Source: Myxococcales bacterium (GTDB lineage Bacteria > Myxococcota_A > Polyangia > Fen-1088). Taken from it: 7,443 bases of DNA. Made by a program: the position numbers and the translations under genes. The stretch is from the NCBI GenBank assembly GCA_003170035.1, contig PMZX01000453.1:2353-9795 (forward strand), read 5' to 3'. A model generated the notes under the pieces. It was not told the DNA's origin, did not search any database, and worked only from the letters and a program-made list of their open reading frames with translations. Shown piece by piece: positions 1 to 5,647 of this stretch (position 1 is its first letter; every line of letters starts with the position of its first letter).

Positions 1-515
1 TGACCGTTGTTGCCGCTGCCCAGGGCGAGTTTCAGGTGTTCGACATCGCCACTTGTGCGCAAACCCTCGACCAGCTCGCGCGCCAGGTCGCTCGACAGGT
101 TGGTGACGACCTTGTCGTTGATCAGCGCGGCCGGGGCCTGGTCGCACATGCCGATGCAGGCCGTGTGCTCAAGGGTGAACAGCCCGTCGTCCGTGGTCTG
201 ACCGAAGTCGATCCCCAGCTCCTCACGAAAGGCGCGTCCCACGCGATCCGCGCCGTGCATCTGGTCGATGATGTCGTTGCACAGACGGATGACGAACTTC
301 CCGCGCGGCTTGGGCGAGAAGAACGCATAGAACGAGAGCGTGCTCTCGACTTCCACCCGTGGCAGCGACGCCGCCCGCGCTATGGCATCCACCGCTTCGC
401 CCGACACGCTGCCCAGCCGTCGATGCGCCTCGAGCAGGATGTCCATCAGCCGCGTGGGGTCGTTGCCGAACCGTCCGCAGATCTCCCGGATGACGCTTTC
501 CTGAGTCTCGGCCAT
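1..515 (-). CDS. HoxF/NuoE-type diaphorase subunit, N-terminal part (partial, runs off left edge)
   Basis: 171 codons are visible with no stop, so the gene continues beyond base 1. The protein is the thioredoxin-fold [2Fe-2S] domain of the NuoE/HoxE/HoxF family, which passes electrons between NAD(H)/FMN and a partner enzyme. Visible signatures are a helical N-terminus with TRLMDILLEAHRRLG (residues 21-35), the STLSFYAFF segment (58-66), CNDIID (79-84) and ACIGMCDQAPA (119-129). By recall, the run from 58 to 140 fits the N-terminal domain of Ralstonia HoxF, the diaphorase subunit of NAD-reducing [NiFe] hydrogenase, better than it fits NuoE. Three of four cluster cysteines are present (C79, C120, C124); the position of the second (84) is Asp. 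The sequence ends in a Gly/Asn-rich stretch (166-171), where a HoxF fusion would continue into the FMN/NADH-binding domain. I chose ATG 515 because AAGGA lies four bases upstream; ATG 527 is an in-frame alternative. Formate dehydrogenase or another NAD-linked partner remains possible. Confidence 0.82.
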   Translation of the reverse strand, partial: MAETQESVIREICGRFGNDPTRLMDILLEAHRRLGSVSGEAVDAIARAASLPRVEVESTLSFYAFFSPKPRGKFVIRLCNDIIDQMHGADRVGRAFREELGIDFGQTTDDGLFTLEHTACIGMCDQAPAALINDKVVTNLSSDLARELVEGLRTSGDVEHLKLALGSGNNG

Positions 516-603
516 GTTGTCCTTCATCTTCGCTTGTCTGTCACTGATCGGTCGCCGCCCCGACGTCGAAGAGCCCTGCCGCACCCGCGTTCCCGCTTGG
601 CCT

Positions 604-632
604 CCTATATAGAAAACTTGCTTCCATTTCAA
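604..632 (-). promoter_or_regulatory. Candidate sigma-70 promoter for the leftward diaphorase operon
   Basis: On the minus strand TTGAAA (632-627) is followed after 17 bases by TATAGG (609-604), or after 15 bases by TATATA (611-606). This is the most AT-rich patch of the intergenic region. It lies about 90 bases upstream of the start codon at 515. Assignment rests on motif and position only. Confidence 0.4.
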
Positions 633-672
633 GCCCTAACGCCAGCGAAGTTCCGTCTCGCAAAACCGAGGC

Positions 673-678
673 TACAAT
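673..678 (+). promoter_or_regulatory. Possible -10 box directly upstream of cutA
   Basis: TACAAT matches the -10 consensus TATAAT at five of six positions and ends six bases before the cutA ATG at 685. Transcription from it would start at or next to the start codon. The only Shine-Dalgarno-like sequence, GAGG at 668-671, is 13 bases from the ATG, which is too far to be convincing. No good -35 element is seen at the expected distance (650-655 is GTTCCG). Confidence 0.3.
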
Positions 679-684
679 GAAACC

Positions 685-1032
685 ATGGCAAGTCCTGACC
701 CAGCCGTTCCATGCCCTGCTGACTTCGTCGTCGCGCTCATGACCGCGCCCGATGCGGACGTGGCAGGCCGCATCGCAAGCACATTGGTCGATGAGAGGCT
801 GGTCGCGTGTGTGAACATCCTACCTGGCCTGCGCTCCCTGTACCGGTGGGAAGGCAAGCTGTGCGACGAGGGCGAAGTGCTGTGCCTGATGAAGACGCGG
901 CTCGACCTGTTTCCGGCGCTCCGCGATCGCATCGCCGCGCTTCACCCGTACCAAGTGCCCGAGATCATCGCCCTGCCCCTCGCTGCCGGGAGTGCGCCGT
1001 ACCTTGACTGGGTTTGCCAGTCGACAAGGTAG
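685..1032 (+). CDS. cutA: CutA1-family divalent-cation-associated protein
   Basis: A 115-residue protein of the CutA1 family: small, very stable, trimeric ferredoxin-like proteins that bind divalent metals. The family was named for copper tolerance in E. coli, but its true role is unsettled. The family signatures are all present: VVALMTAPDADVAGRIA (15-31), LVDERLVACVNILPG (34-48), SLYRWEGKL (51-59), KTR (70-72), LHPYQVPEIIALP (86-98) and the closing YLDW (106-109). The length is normal for the family, with about 13 extra residues before the first strand. The start is the first ATG giving a complete protein; upstream sequence lacks a well-placed ribosome binding site. The gene diverges from the diaphorase gene on the left and precedes the TonB-dependent receptor by 100 bases, so it may or may not be co-transcribed with it. 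Metal binding fits the nickel theme of its neighbours, but that link is inference. Confidence 0.93.
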   Translation: MASPDPAVPCPADFVVALMTAPDADVAGRIASTLVDERLVACVNILPGLRSLYRWEGKLCDEGEVLCLMKTRLDLFPALRDRIAALHPYQVPEIIALPLAAGSAPYLDWVCQSTR

Positions 1033-1097
1033 CAACGCGGACTTTGAAAACGAGTGGCCGCGACGTGGATACCGAGCACGAACAACCACGAAACCCG

Positions 1098-1122
1098 TAG
1101 CACGCATTTCACATTCATGCTA
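1098..1122. promoter_or_regulatory. Inverted repeat upstream of receptor gene, candidate NikR operator
   Basis: TAGCA (1098-1102) and TGCTA (1118-1122) form a perfect inverted repeat with a 15-base spacer. With flanks, 8 of 12 positions per half-site match. Half-site centres are 20 bases apart. Known NikR operators are widely spaced dyads: 22 in E. coli (GTATGA-N16-TCATAC) and, as I recall, 20-21 in Geobacter. The repeat ends three bases before the GGAG ribosome binding site (1125-1128) of the receptor, and nikR lies downstream of that gene. The half-site sequence matches no NikR consensus that I know, so the regulator assignment is inference. Confidence 0.4.
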
Positions 1123-1132
1123 TCGGAGTCCG

Positions 1133-3649
1133 GTGCCACGCTGGTTGTTCGCTGGCTTGCCTTTCTTGCTGACCGCGCTGGCGGCCACGCCGTCCCGAGC
1201 GCGGGCCGCCGACAACGCGGACGGCGGGCTTGCTCCCCCTGCCCCGGCCGAGTTTCTGTCCCCGCCCGTGCTCAAGACTCGGGTCGAGGCGGTCTATCCG
1301 CCCGCGGCGCTGGCGGGACGACAAGAGGGCGCCGTGGGCTTGGAACTGCATCTGGACGCCGAGGGGCGCGTGCTCGACGCCAAGGTGACGTCGCCGGCTG
1401 GACAAGGCTTCGACGAAGCGGCGCTCGAGGCGGCCCGCCTATTCCAGTTCGAACCTGCCAGGCGAAGCGGCACACCTATCCCAGCCATGGTTCGCCTCTC
1501 CTACGAGTTTCGCCTTCCGCCTCTGCCCGCGCCGGTCGTGCCTGCGGCGCCCCTTCCGCCACCGCCCGACCACGTCGTTGAGGATTCTTCTCCAGAACTG
1601 ACGACGCTGGTGCTTGGTTCTCGGCCTATCAGTGCTGCCTCTTCCTTTTCCGTGCAGGAACGCGCCTTCAGCCTACGTCCCATCGCCAGCGTGCAGGACA
1701 TCCTGCGCGTCACGCCCGGTTTGTTGATGGTCCAGCACTCGGGCGGCGGCAAGGCGAACCAGTACTTTCTTCGTGGGTTCGATGCCGATCACGGTTCCGA
1801 TCTGGCACTGTCCATCGACGGCATGCCGATCAACCTGGTCGCGCACGCCCATGGCCAGGGCTACGCCGACACGAACTTCATCATTCCCGAAGTCATCGAA
1901 CGCGTGGAGATCACCAAAGGTCCGTATTTCGCCAGCCAAGGCGACTTCGCCACGGCCGGCGCCGTCAACATGGTCTCGCGCGACGATTTCGAGCACAGTT
2001 CCGCCGGTGCGGGCTTCGTGGACTCGCCCGGGCACGGCGAAGCCGGCTACCGCGCCCTGGCCATCGCCAGCCCCCGGCTCGATCGTGTCAGGGCCACGTT
2101 TGCGGCCGAGATCGGGCGCAGCAACGGCCCCTTCGACCACCCTGACGCGTGGGACAAGTACAAGCTGTGGAACAAGGTCACTCTGCCATTCGGTTCGGCG
2201 TCATCGCTGACGGTGGGCGAGATGAGCTACGCGGGGAACTGGAACGGATCCGGCCAGATTCCCGCTCGGGCGGTCGAGGACGGACTCATCGGCCGCTTTG
2301 GCTCTCTCGATTCTAGTGAAGGCGGCAACACCACCCGCCATCAGGCCTTCGCGGCCTTGCGGCTGCGTCCAACGGAAACCAGCGACCTGCGCGCTCTGGC
2401 CTACGTGGCCGCCTACCGCTTCAATCTGTTCTCGAATTTCACGCTCTTTCTCGACGATCCGTTGAACGGTGACGAGATCGAACAAGTCGATCGCCGGGGC
2501 ACCTACGGCGGCAGGGTCAGCTATCGCGTCGTGTGCCACCTGGGGCCGGTGTTGCTCGACACCACCATCGGCGGCGAGACCCGCAACGACGACATCCACC
2601 TGGATCTGTGGCACACCAAGCAACGCCAGCAGATCGCACCACTGCGGAGTGACGACGTTCATGAAAGCTTCGTCGCCGCCTTCGTCAACGAGGAGATCAC
2701 GCCCACCAAGTGGCTGCGACTGGACCTCGGCGGTCGCGCCGACCTGTTGTCATTCGCGGTCGACAGCCACCTTACCAACGGCGGCGTCGGGGCTGCCCAT
2801 CAGTGGAGCCCCAAGACCAGCTTGGTGCTGACCCCCATCGATGCCCGCAAGGCCATGCTGGATTTCTACGTAAACTACGGCGATGGTTTTCATTCCAACG
2901 ACGTGCGTGGCGTCTTCGCGCAGCCCTCGGTCACGCCTCTCACCCGTGCCCGGGGCGAGGAGATCGGCACGCGCGCTCGCCTGTGGGGCCGCTGGGATCT
3001 GGCGGCCGCTCTGTGGCAGCTCGATCTCGACAGCGAGACCGTGTGGGACGGCGACAACGGCACCACCACGGTCAGCGGCGCCACGACTCGCAGGGGCATC
3101 GAGTTCGAGACCCGCTACGAATTCACGTCCTGGCTAGCCGCGGATGTGGACCTGACCTACACCCATGCGCAGTTCAGCAAGGACAACGAAAACGGCGGCG
3201 GATTGGCGCTGGCCCCGAAGACGACCTGGGCGGGCGGCTTGTCGGCACGCCACGTGCTGGGTCCGGGCGTGGCCCGCGCTGGCCTGCGCTTCTTTGGCAT
3301 CGGCGACCGGCCGGCCACCGACGACGGCGCCCTGGTTGCGCCCGGATTCACTGAAGTCGACATGCACCTCGGCTACCGGCACCGCTGGTTCGACGTCGCC
3401 TTCGACGTGGAAAACTTGCTCGACCAGACCTTTCGCTCGGCACAATTCGCCACCACCAGCCGCCTGCCCAACGAGCCGCCACCGGGCGCGCCCCTCCCCG
3501 CCGGCTTCTCCTGTGGCCAGAGCGGTCGCTTGGCCCCGGGCCCGTCCGGTGGTGCTGCGAACGGCTTCTTCTACGGCTGCCAAGATGTCGACTACACGCC
3601 CGCCTATCCGCTCACGCTGAGGCTATTCGTGACGCTGTTCCTCGACTGA
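1133..3649 (+). CDS. TonB-dependent outer membrane receptor with N-terminal TonB C-terminal domain; probable metal (nickel?) importer
   Basis: An 838-residue protein from GTG 1133. This start is chosen because GGAG at 1125-1128 precedes it and it puts a clean signal peptide (residues 1-25, ending ARA) at the N-terminus. An in-frame ATG at 992 would add 47 mostly polar residues and overlap cutA. Domain order: signal peptide; a TonB C-terminal domain (46-128) with VEAVYPPAAL, GAVGLELHLDAEGRVLDAKV and FDEAALEAARLFQFEPA; a Pro-rich linker (128-146); a probable TonB box ELTTLVL (155-161); plug (about 167-283) with SVQDILRVTPG, FLRGFDADHG and VIERVEITKGP; then a 22-strand-type barrel to the C-terminus, which ends LRLFVTLFLD. 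H220 and the HAH pair at 238-240 lie in the plug. C794 and C816 probably form a loop disulfide. TonB domains normally sit on the inner membrane protein TonB, so the fusion is unusual. Nickel as substrate is inferred from nikR 61 bases downstream and the upstream dyad. Confidence 0.93.
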   Translation: MPRWLFAGLPFLLTALAATPSRARAADNADGGLAPPAPAEFLSPPVLKTRVEAVYPPAALAGRQEGAVGLELHLDAEGRVLDAKVTSPAGQGFDEAALEAARLFQFEPARRSGTPIPAMVRLSYEFRLPPLPAPVVPAAPLPPPPDHVVEDSSPELTTLVLGSRPISAASSFSVQERAFSLRPIASVQDILRVTPGLLMVQHSGGGKANQYFLRGFDADHGSDLALSIDGMPINLVAHAHGQGYADTNFIIPEVIERVEITKGPYFASQGDFATAGAVNMVSRDDFEHSSAGAGFVDSPGHGEAGYRALAIASPRLDRVRATFAAEIGRSNGPFDHPDAWDKYKLWNKVTLPFGSASSLTVGEMSYAGNWNGSGQIPARAVEDGLIGRFGSLDSSEGGNTTRHQAFAALRLRPTETSDLRALAYVAAYRFNLFSNFTLFLDDPLNGDEIEQVDRRGTYGGRVSYRVVCHLGPVLLDTTIGGETRNDDIHLDLWHTKQRQQIAPLRSDDVHESFVAAFVNEEITPTKWLRLDLGGRADLLSFAVDSHLTNGGVGAAHQWSPKTSLVLTPIDARKAMLDFYVNYGDGFHSNDVRGVFAQPSVTPLTRARGEEIGTRARLWGRWDLAAALWQLDLDSETVWDGDNGTTTVSGATTRRGIEFETRYEFTSWLAADVDLTYTHAQFSKDNENGGGLALAPKTTWAGGLSARHVLGPGVARAGLRFFGIGDRPATDDGALVAPGFTEVDMHLGYRHRWFDVAFDVENLLDQTFRSAQFATTSRLPNEPPPGAPLPAGFSCGQSGRLAPGPSGGAANGFFYGCQDVDYTPAYPLTLRLFVTLFLD

Positions 3650-3653
3650 ATCC

Positions 3654-3684
3654 ACTGCGCTTGCCCGATTGCGAGACGCGCAGT
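3654..3684 (+). repeat. Stem-loop between receptor gene and nikR
   Basis: ACTGCGC (3654-3660) pairs perfectly with GCGCAGT (3678-3684). Inside, TTGC (3661-3664) can pair with GCGA (3671-3674) using one G-U pair, leaving a six-base loop and a three-base bulge. It starts five bases after the receptor stop codon. No T run follows, so it is not a classic intrinsic terminator. It could be a processing or stability element between the two genes, or a dyad operator for nikR autoregulation (half-site centres 24 apart, spacer 17). Confidence 0.4.
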
Positions 3685-3710
3685 ACGGTGGGACTCCTCA
3701 CGGAGAACTC

Positions 3711-4133
3711 ATGCTCGAACGCATCGGAATCTCACTCGAAGACTCGCTGCTGGCCCAGTTCGACCGGCTGATCAAGCGGCGGGGCTATGGCAACCGTTCC
3801 GAGGCCATCCGCGATCTGATTCGCGAACAGATGGTGCAACAAGAATGGAGCGAGCACGGCAAAGACGACACAGAACGGGTCGCCGTGGTGATGCTGGTCT
3901 ACGACCACGATTCGTCGGGGTTGGCGCAGAAGCTTACCCACATCCAGCACGAGCACCACGGCGCCGTGGTCTCGGCGCTGCACGTGCACCTCGACCCGCA
4001 CAACTGCCTCGAAGTGCTGATCCTGCGCGGTGGCGCCAACGAGATCCTGTGCATGGGCGAAAACCTGGTCAGCACCAAGGGCGTGAAATTCGGCAAGGTC
4101 ATGCCCGCGACGACCGGCCGCCATCTGCGCTAG
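3711..4133 (+). CDS. nikR: Nickel-responsive transcriptional regulator NikR
   Basis: A 140-residue protein of normal NikR length, started at ATG 3711 with GGAG at 3702-3705. NikR is a tetramer that binds operator DNA through an N-terminal ribbon-helix-helix domain when its C-terminal ACT-like domain holds nickel, repressing nickel uptake genes. The DNA-binding part is residues 1-45: a beta strand (RIGISLED) followed by FDRLIKRRGYGNRSEAIRDLIRE, where GYGNRSEAIRD is the family hallmark. All four high-affinity nickel ligands known from E. coli NikR (H76, H87, H89, C95) are present here as H80, H91, H93 and C99, within QHEHH, LHVHLD and HNCLE. The gene follows the TonB-dependent receptor by 61 bases in the same direction, suggesting a shared transcript with the receptor as its regulatory target. 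It may also control the hydrogenase-like operon to the left, but no matching operator was found there. Confidence 0.97.
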   Translation: MLERIGISLEDSLLAQFDRLIKRRGYGNRSEAIRDLIREQMVQQEWSEHGKDDTERVAVVMLVYDHDSSGLAQKLTHIQHEHHGAVVSALHVHLDPHNCLEVLILRGGANEILCMGENLVSTKGVKFGKVMPATTGRHLR

Positions 4134-4157
4134 GTAGACCTTGTCGGGTGTGGCTGG

Positions 4158-4179
4158 CTCGCGGGCCGCGGATCGCGAG
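4158..4179 (+). terminator. GC-rich hairpin downstream of nikR, possible terminator without T run
   Basis: CTCGCG (4158-4163) pairs perfectly with CGCGAG (4174-4179) around a ten-base loop, 25 bases after the nikR stop. No T run follows, so a rho-independent role is uncertain. The 3' arm overlaps the left arm of the AGGGTAC inverted repeat. Confidence 0.3.
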
Positions 4180-4244
4180 GGTACTTGCCACGTCTACTCA
4201 CACCACATCATCACATGATCGCGTGAAAACAGCCGTGGTACCCT
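4178..4244. repeat. Widely spaced inverted repeat upstream of the lipoprotein gene, with an internal GATC-centred palindrome
   Basis: AGGGTAC (4178-4184) and GTACCCT (4238-4244) are perfect inverted copies 53 bases apart. Between them, TCACATGATCGCGTGA (4211-4226) is a 16-base palindrome matching at 12 positions, centred on GATC. GATCGC also occurs three times in direct orientation (4171, 4217, 4245). All lie within 97 bases of the lipoprotein start at 4268, where a promoter is expected, but I see no convincing -35/-10 pair. These could be sites for an unidentified regulator or chance. Confidence 0.3.
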
Positions 4245-4267
4245 GATCGCACTTACTCGGAGGCCCC

Positions 4268-5467
4268 ATGTCAAAATTGTGTATCTTCCCTGTCTCTCTG
4301 ATCCTCGTGGGAGTCGTTCTTGCCGGTGGCGGCAGTGGCTGCTCAGGCAATAGCGGGCCTCCCGCCACCGATGCGCTACCTGCCACCAATGACGGCAGCA
4401 CCTCCACCGGTGGCAGCGGGGGCATCGCCTTCGAAGCGCTGCCCGCCATGTATGCCGGGGCCATCTGCACGGCCTACCAGAGCTGCCTCGGCCCGATCTT
4501 CTCGCTGTTCCTCGGCGGCTCTGACTGTGTGGATTTGACCACCAAGCGCTTGGAGAATGGAACCTTCGCGCTCGCCAAACAGAAGATCGCCGCAGGAACC
4601 GTCGCGTACGATGGCAGCAAGGTTCAGGCATGCCTCGATGTCGTCAGCAACCTCAGTTGCGATGGCCTGCTCAAGCGCGACCAACCGGAATGCCTGGCGG
4701 CGCTGGATGGCTTGGTGGCTCAGGGTGGCGACTGCGATCTCAACGAGGAGTGCAAGGGTAGCGCCATCTGTCGGTCGATGTACGGCACCTGTCCCGGCTC
4801 CTGCATCGCGCTCATGAGTGCGGGGCAAGCCTGTGTGGCTGACGGCGATTGCGGCGACGGGCTGCAGTGCTCGAGCGAGACCAAGCTTTGCGTGAAGCCG
4901 GCCGCAGTTGGGGGAAATTGCGAATATGGCTCGCCACCTTGTGGCCCCGGCTTGCTCTGCTTGGGCAAGGACGATACCAACCAGACCCCTGGCGTTTGTC
5001 GCAGCGCCATTGGCGCCTTCAGCGCCGTCGAGGGCGCTGCTTGCGATCCCGTCGCGGGAATTCTCTGCAGTCCAGGCGTTTCCTGCGTGGCGGACCATCT
5101 CGATATAGTCGCTGGCAAGGTGATCTGGTCGTGCGTCCGGATCGGCACGTACACGGCGGGCGCAGCATGCAAGCCCGGGTTCCCTGAAGCTTGCGTGACC
5201 GGCACCTACTGCCTGATCGGCAGCAAACTCACGCCGCTCAACGGCACCTGCACCGCAATCCCGGACGCCAAACAGGCTTGCGGCACCGGGTTCGGCGCTC
5301 AGTGCAAGCCCGGCGCCGTCTGCGTCGCGGGTTTCTGTCAGAACTATGCCGCCGACGGCGTGAGCTGCACCGGCGATGACATGTGCTACAGCGGATATTG
5401 CGGCACCACTAGCGGAGGCACCACCAGCGGATGTCAGGCACGGCAGGGGTGCACGGTCACTCAATAA
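4268..5467 (+). CDS. Cysteine-rich secreted lipoprotein with tandem four-cysteine modules, myxobacterial type
   Basis: A 399-residue protein with GGAGG at 4259-4263 before its ATG. The N-terminus is a hydrophobic signal sequence (residues 6-20) ending at C25 in GGGSGCSG, a loose lipobox, so a lipoprotein is likely but not certain. A Gly/Ser/Thr-rich stretch (26-53) follows. Residues 55-155 hold six cysteines in a helical domain (ICTAYQSC, QACLDVV, PECLAAL) of a kind I associate with myxobacterial surface lipoproteins. Residues 156-357 contain six successive modules with the pattern C-x5-7-C-x5-C-x4-15-C, at C156, C189, C218, C259, C301 and C338, and the second-to-third spacing is always five. 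A five-cysteine tail (367-395) closes the protein. There are 36 cysteines after C25, mostly evenly spaced, suggesting many disulfides and a periplasmic or cell-surface location. The modules recall EGF/Dickkopf-like repeats. The function is unknown, and no enzymatic motif is visible. Confidence 0.9.
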   Translation: MSKLCIFPVSLILVGVVLAGGGSGCSGNSGPPATDALPATNDGSTSTGGSGGIAFEALPAMYAGAICTAYQSCLGPIFSLFLGGSDCVDLTTKRLENGTFALAKQKIAAGTVAYDGSKVQACLDVVSNLSCDGLLKRDQPECLAALDGLVAQGGDCDLNEECKGSAICRSMYGTCPGSCIALMSAGQACVADGDCGDGLQCSSETKLCVKPAAVGGNCEYGSPPCGPGLLCLGKDDTNQTPGVCRSAIGAFSAVEGAACDPVAGILCSPGVSCVADHLDIVAGKVIWSCVRIGTYTAGAACKPGFPEACVTGTYCLIGSKLTPLNGTCTAIPDAKQACGTGFGAQCKPGAVCVAGFCQNYAADGVSCTGDDMCYSGYCGTTSGGTTSGCQARQGCTVTQ

Positions 5468-5536
5468 CGGGCGGCCGCACCTCGGCGTCGCAGTTTGTCC
5501 TCACAGCGCAGATAGTGGTCTTCCATCGCATGAGGG

Positions 5537-5647
5537 TGTCAGGTTTTCACCGCGTTTCGAACCCGATGCGAACTCGCTTGTGGTGATGACTGGGTTCGTC
5601 CCCGACGGTGCGCCGGCACAGGGTTTGCTTCGGGTCGAAACCTGATG
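5537..5647 (+). promoter_or_regulatory. Potential long branched RNA hairpin ending at the next start codon
   Basis: The 177-base gap at 5468-5644 has no gene that I can support, but its second half is highly self-complementary. TCAGGTTT (5539-5546) pairs perfectly with AAACCTGA (5638-5645), which includes the A of the downstream ATG. Bases 5558-5573 pair with 5623-5637 over about 15 pairs, with one bulge, one mismatch and one G-T pair. The enclosed loop holds two further small hairpins: CGTC/GACG (5597-5607) and GTGC/GCAC (5608-5619). An alternative pairing, CGAACCC (5558-5564) with GGGTTCG (5592-5598), would break the long stem. It may be a translational leader element or the remnant of an inverted-repeat element. 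The first half (5468-5536) shows only a GCGGCCGC palindrome. Confidence 0.35.

Noticed and set aside
618..648. Sigma-54 promoter for the diaphorase operon (TGGC followed by TTGA on the minus strand)
   Set aside because: The spacing is eight rather than seven, and the -12 element lacks the key GC, so the match is not good enough despite sigma-54 control of some hydrogenase operons.
36..680. Long rightward open frame of 214 codons
   Set aside because: It lies antisense to the diaphorase gene, whose leftward translation has clear family motifs. The rightward product is basic, low in hydrophobic order and matches nothing I recognise.
992..1132. ATG 992 as the receptor start
   Set aside because: It overlaps cutA, has no ribosome binding site, and would put 47 polar residues before the signal peptide. 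GTG 1133 has GGAG at the right place.
1033..1132. Fur box as regulator of the TonB-dependent receptor
   Set aside because: Nothing resembling the GATAATGATAATCATTATC-type motif is present; the only dyad is TAGCA-N15-TGCTA.
4376..5464. Leftward open frame of 362 codons opposite the lipoprotein gene
   Set aside because: It is a mirror of the GC-rich coding strand. The rightward frame has a ribosome binding site, a signal sequence and regular cysteine modules.
5555..5600. tRNA-like T-arm (GGTTCGAA-type sequence) in the gap before the envelope protein gene
   Set aside because: No acceptor stem, anticodon arm or CCA-compatible end can be drawn on either strand.
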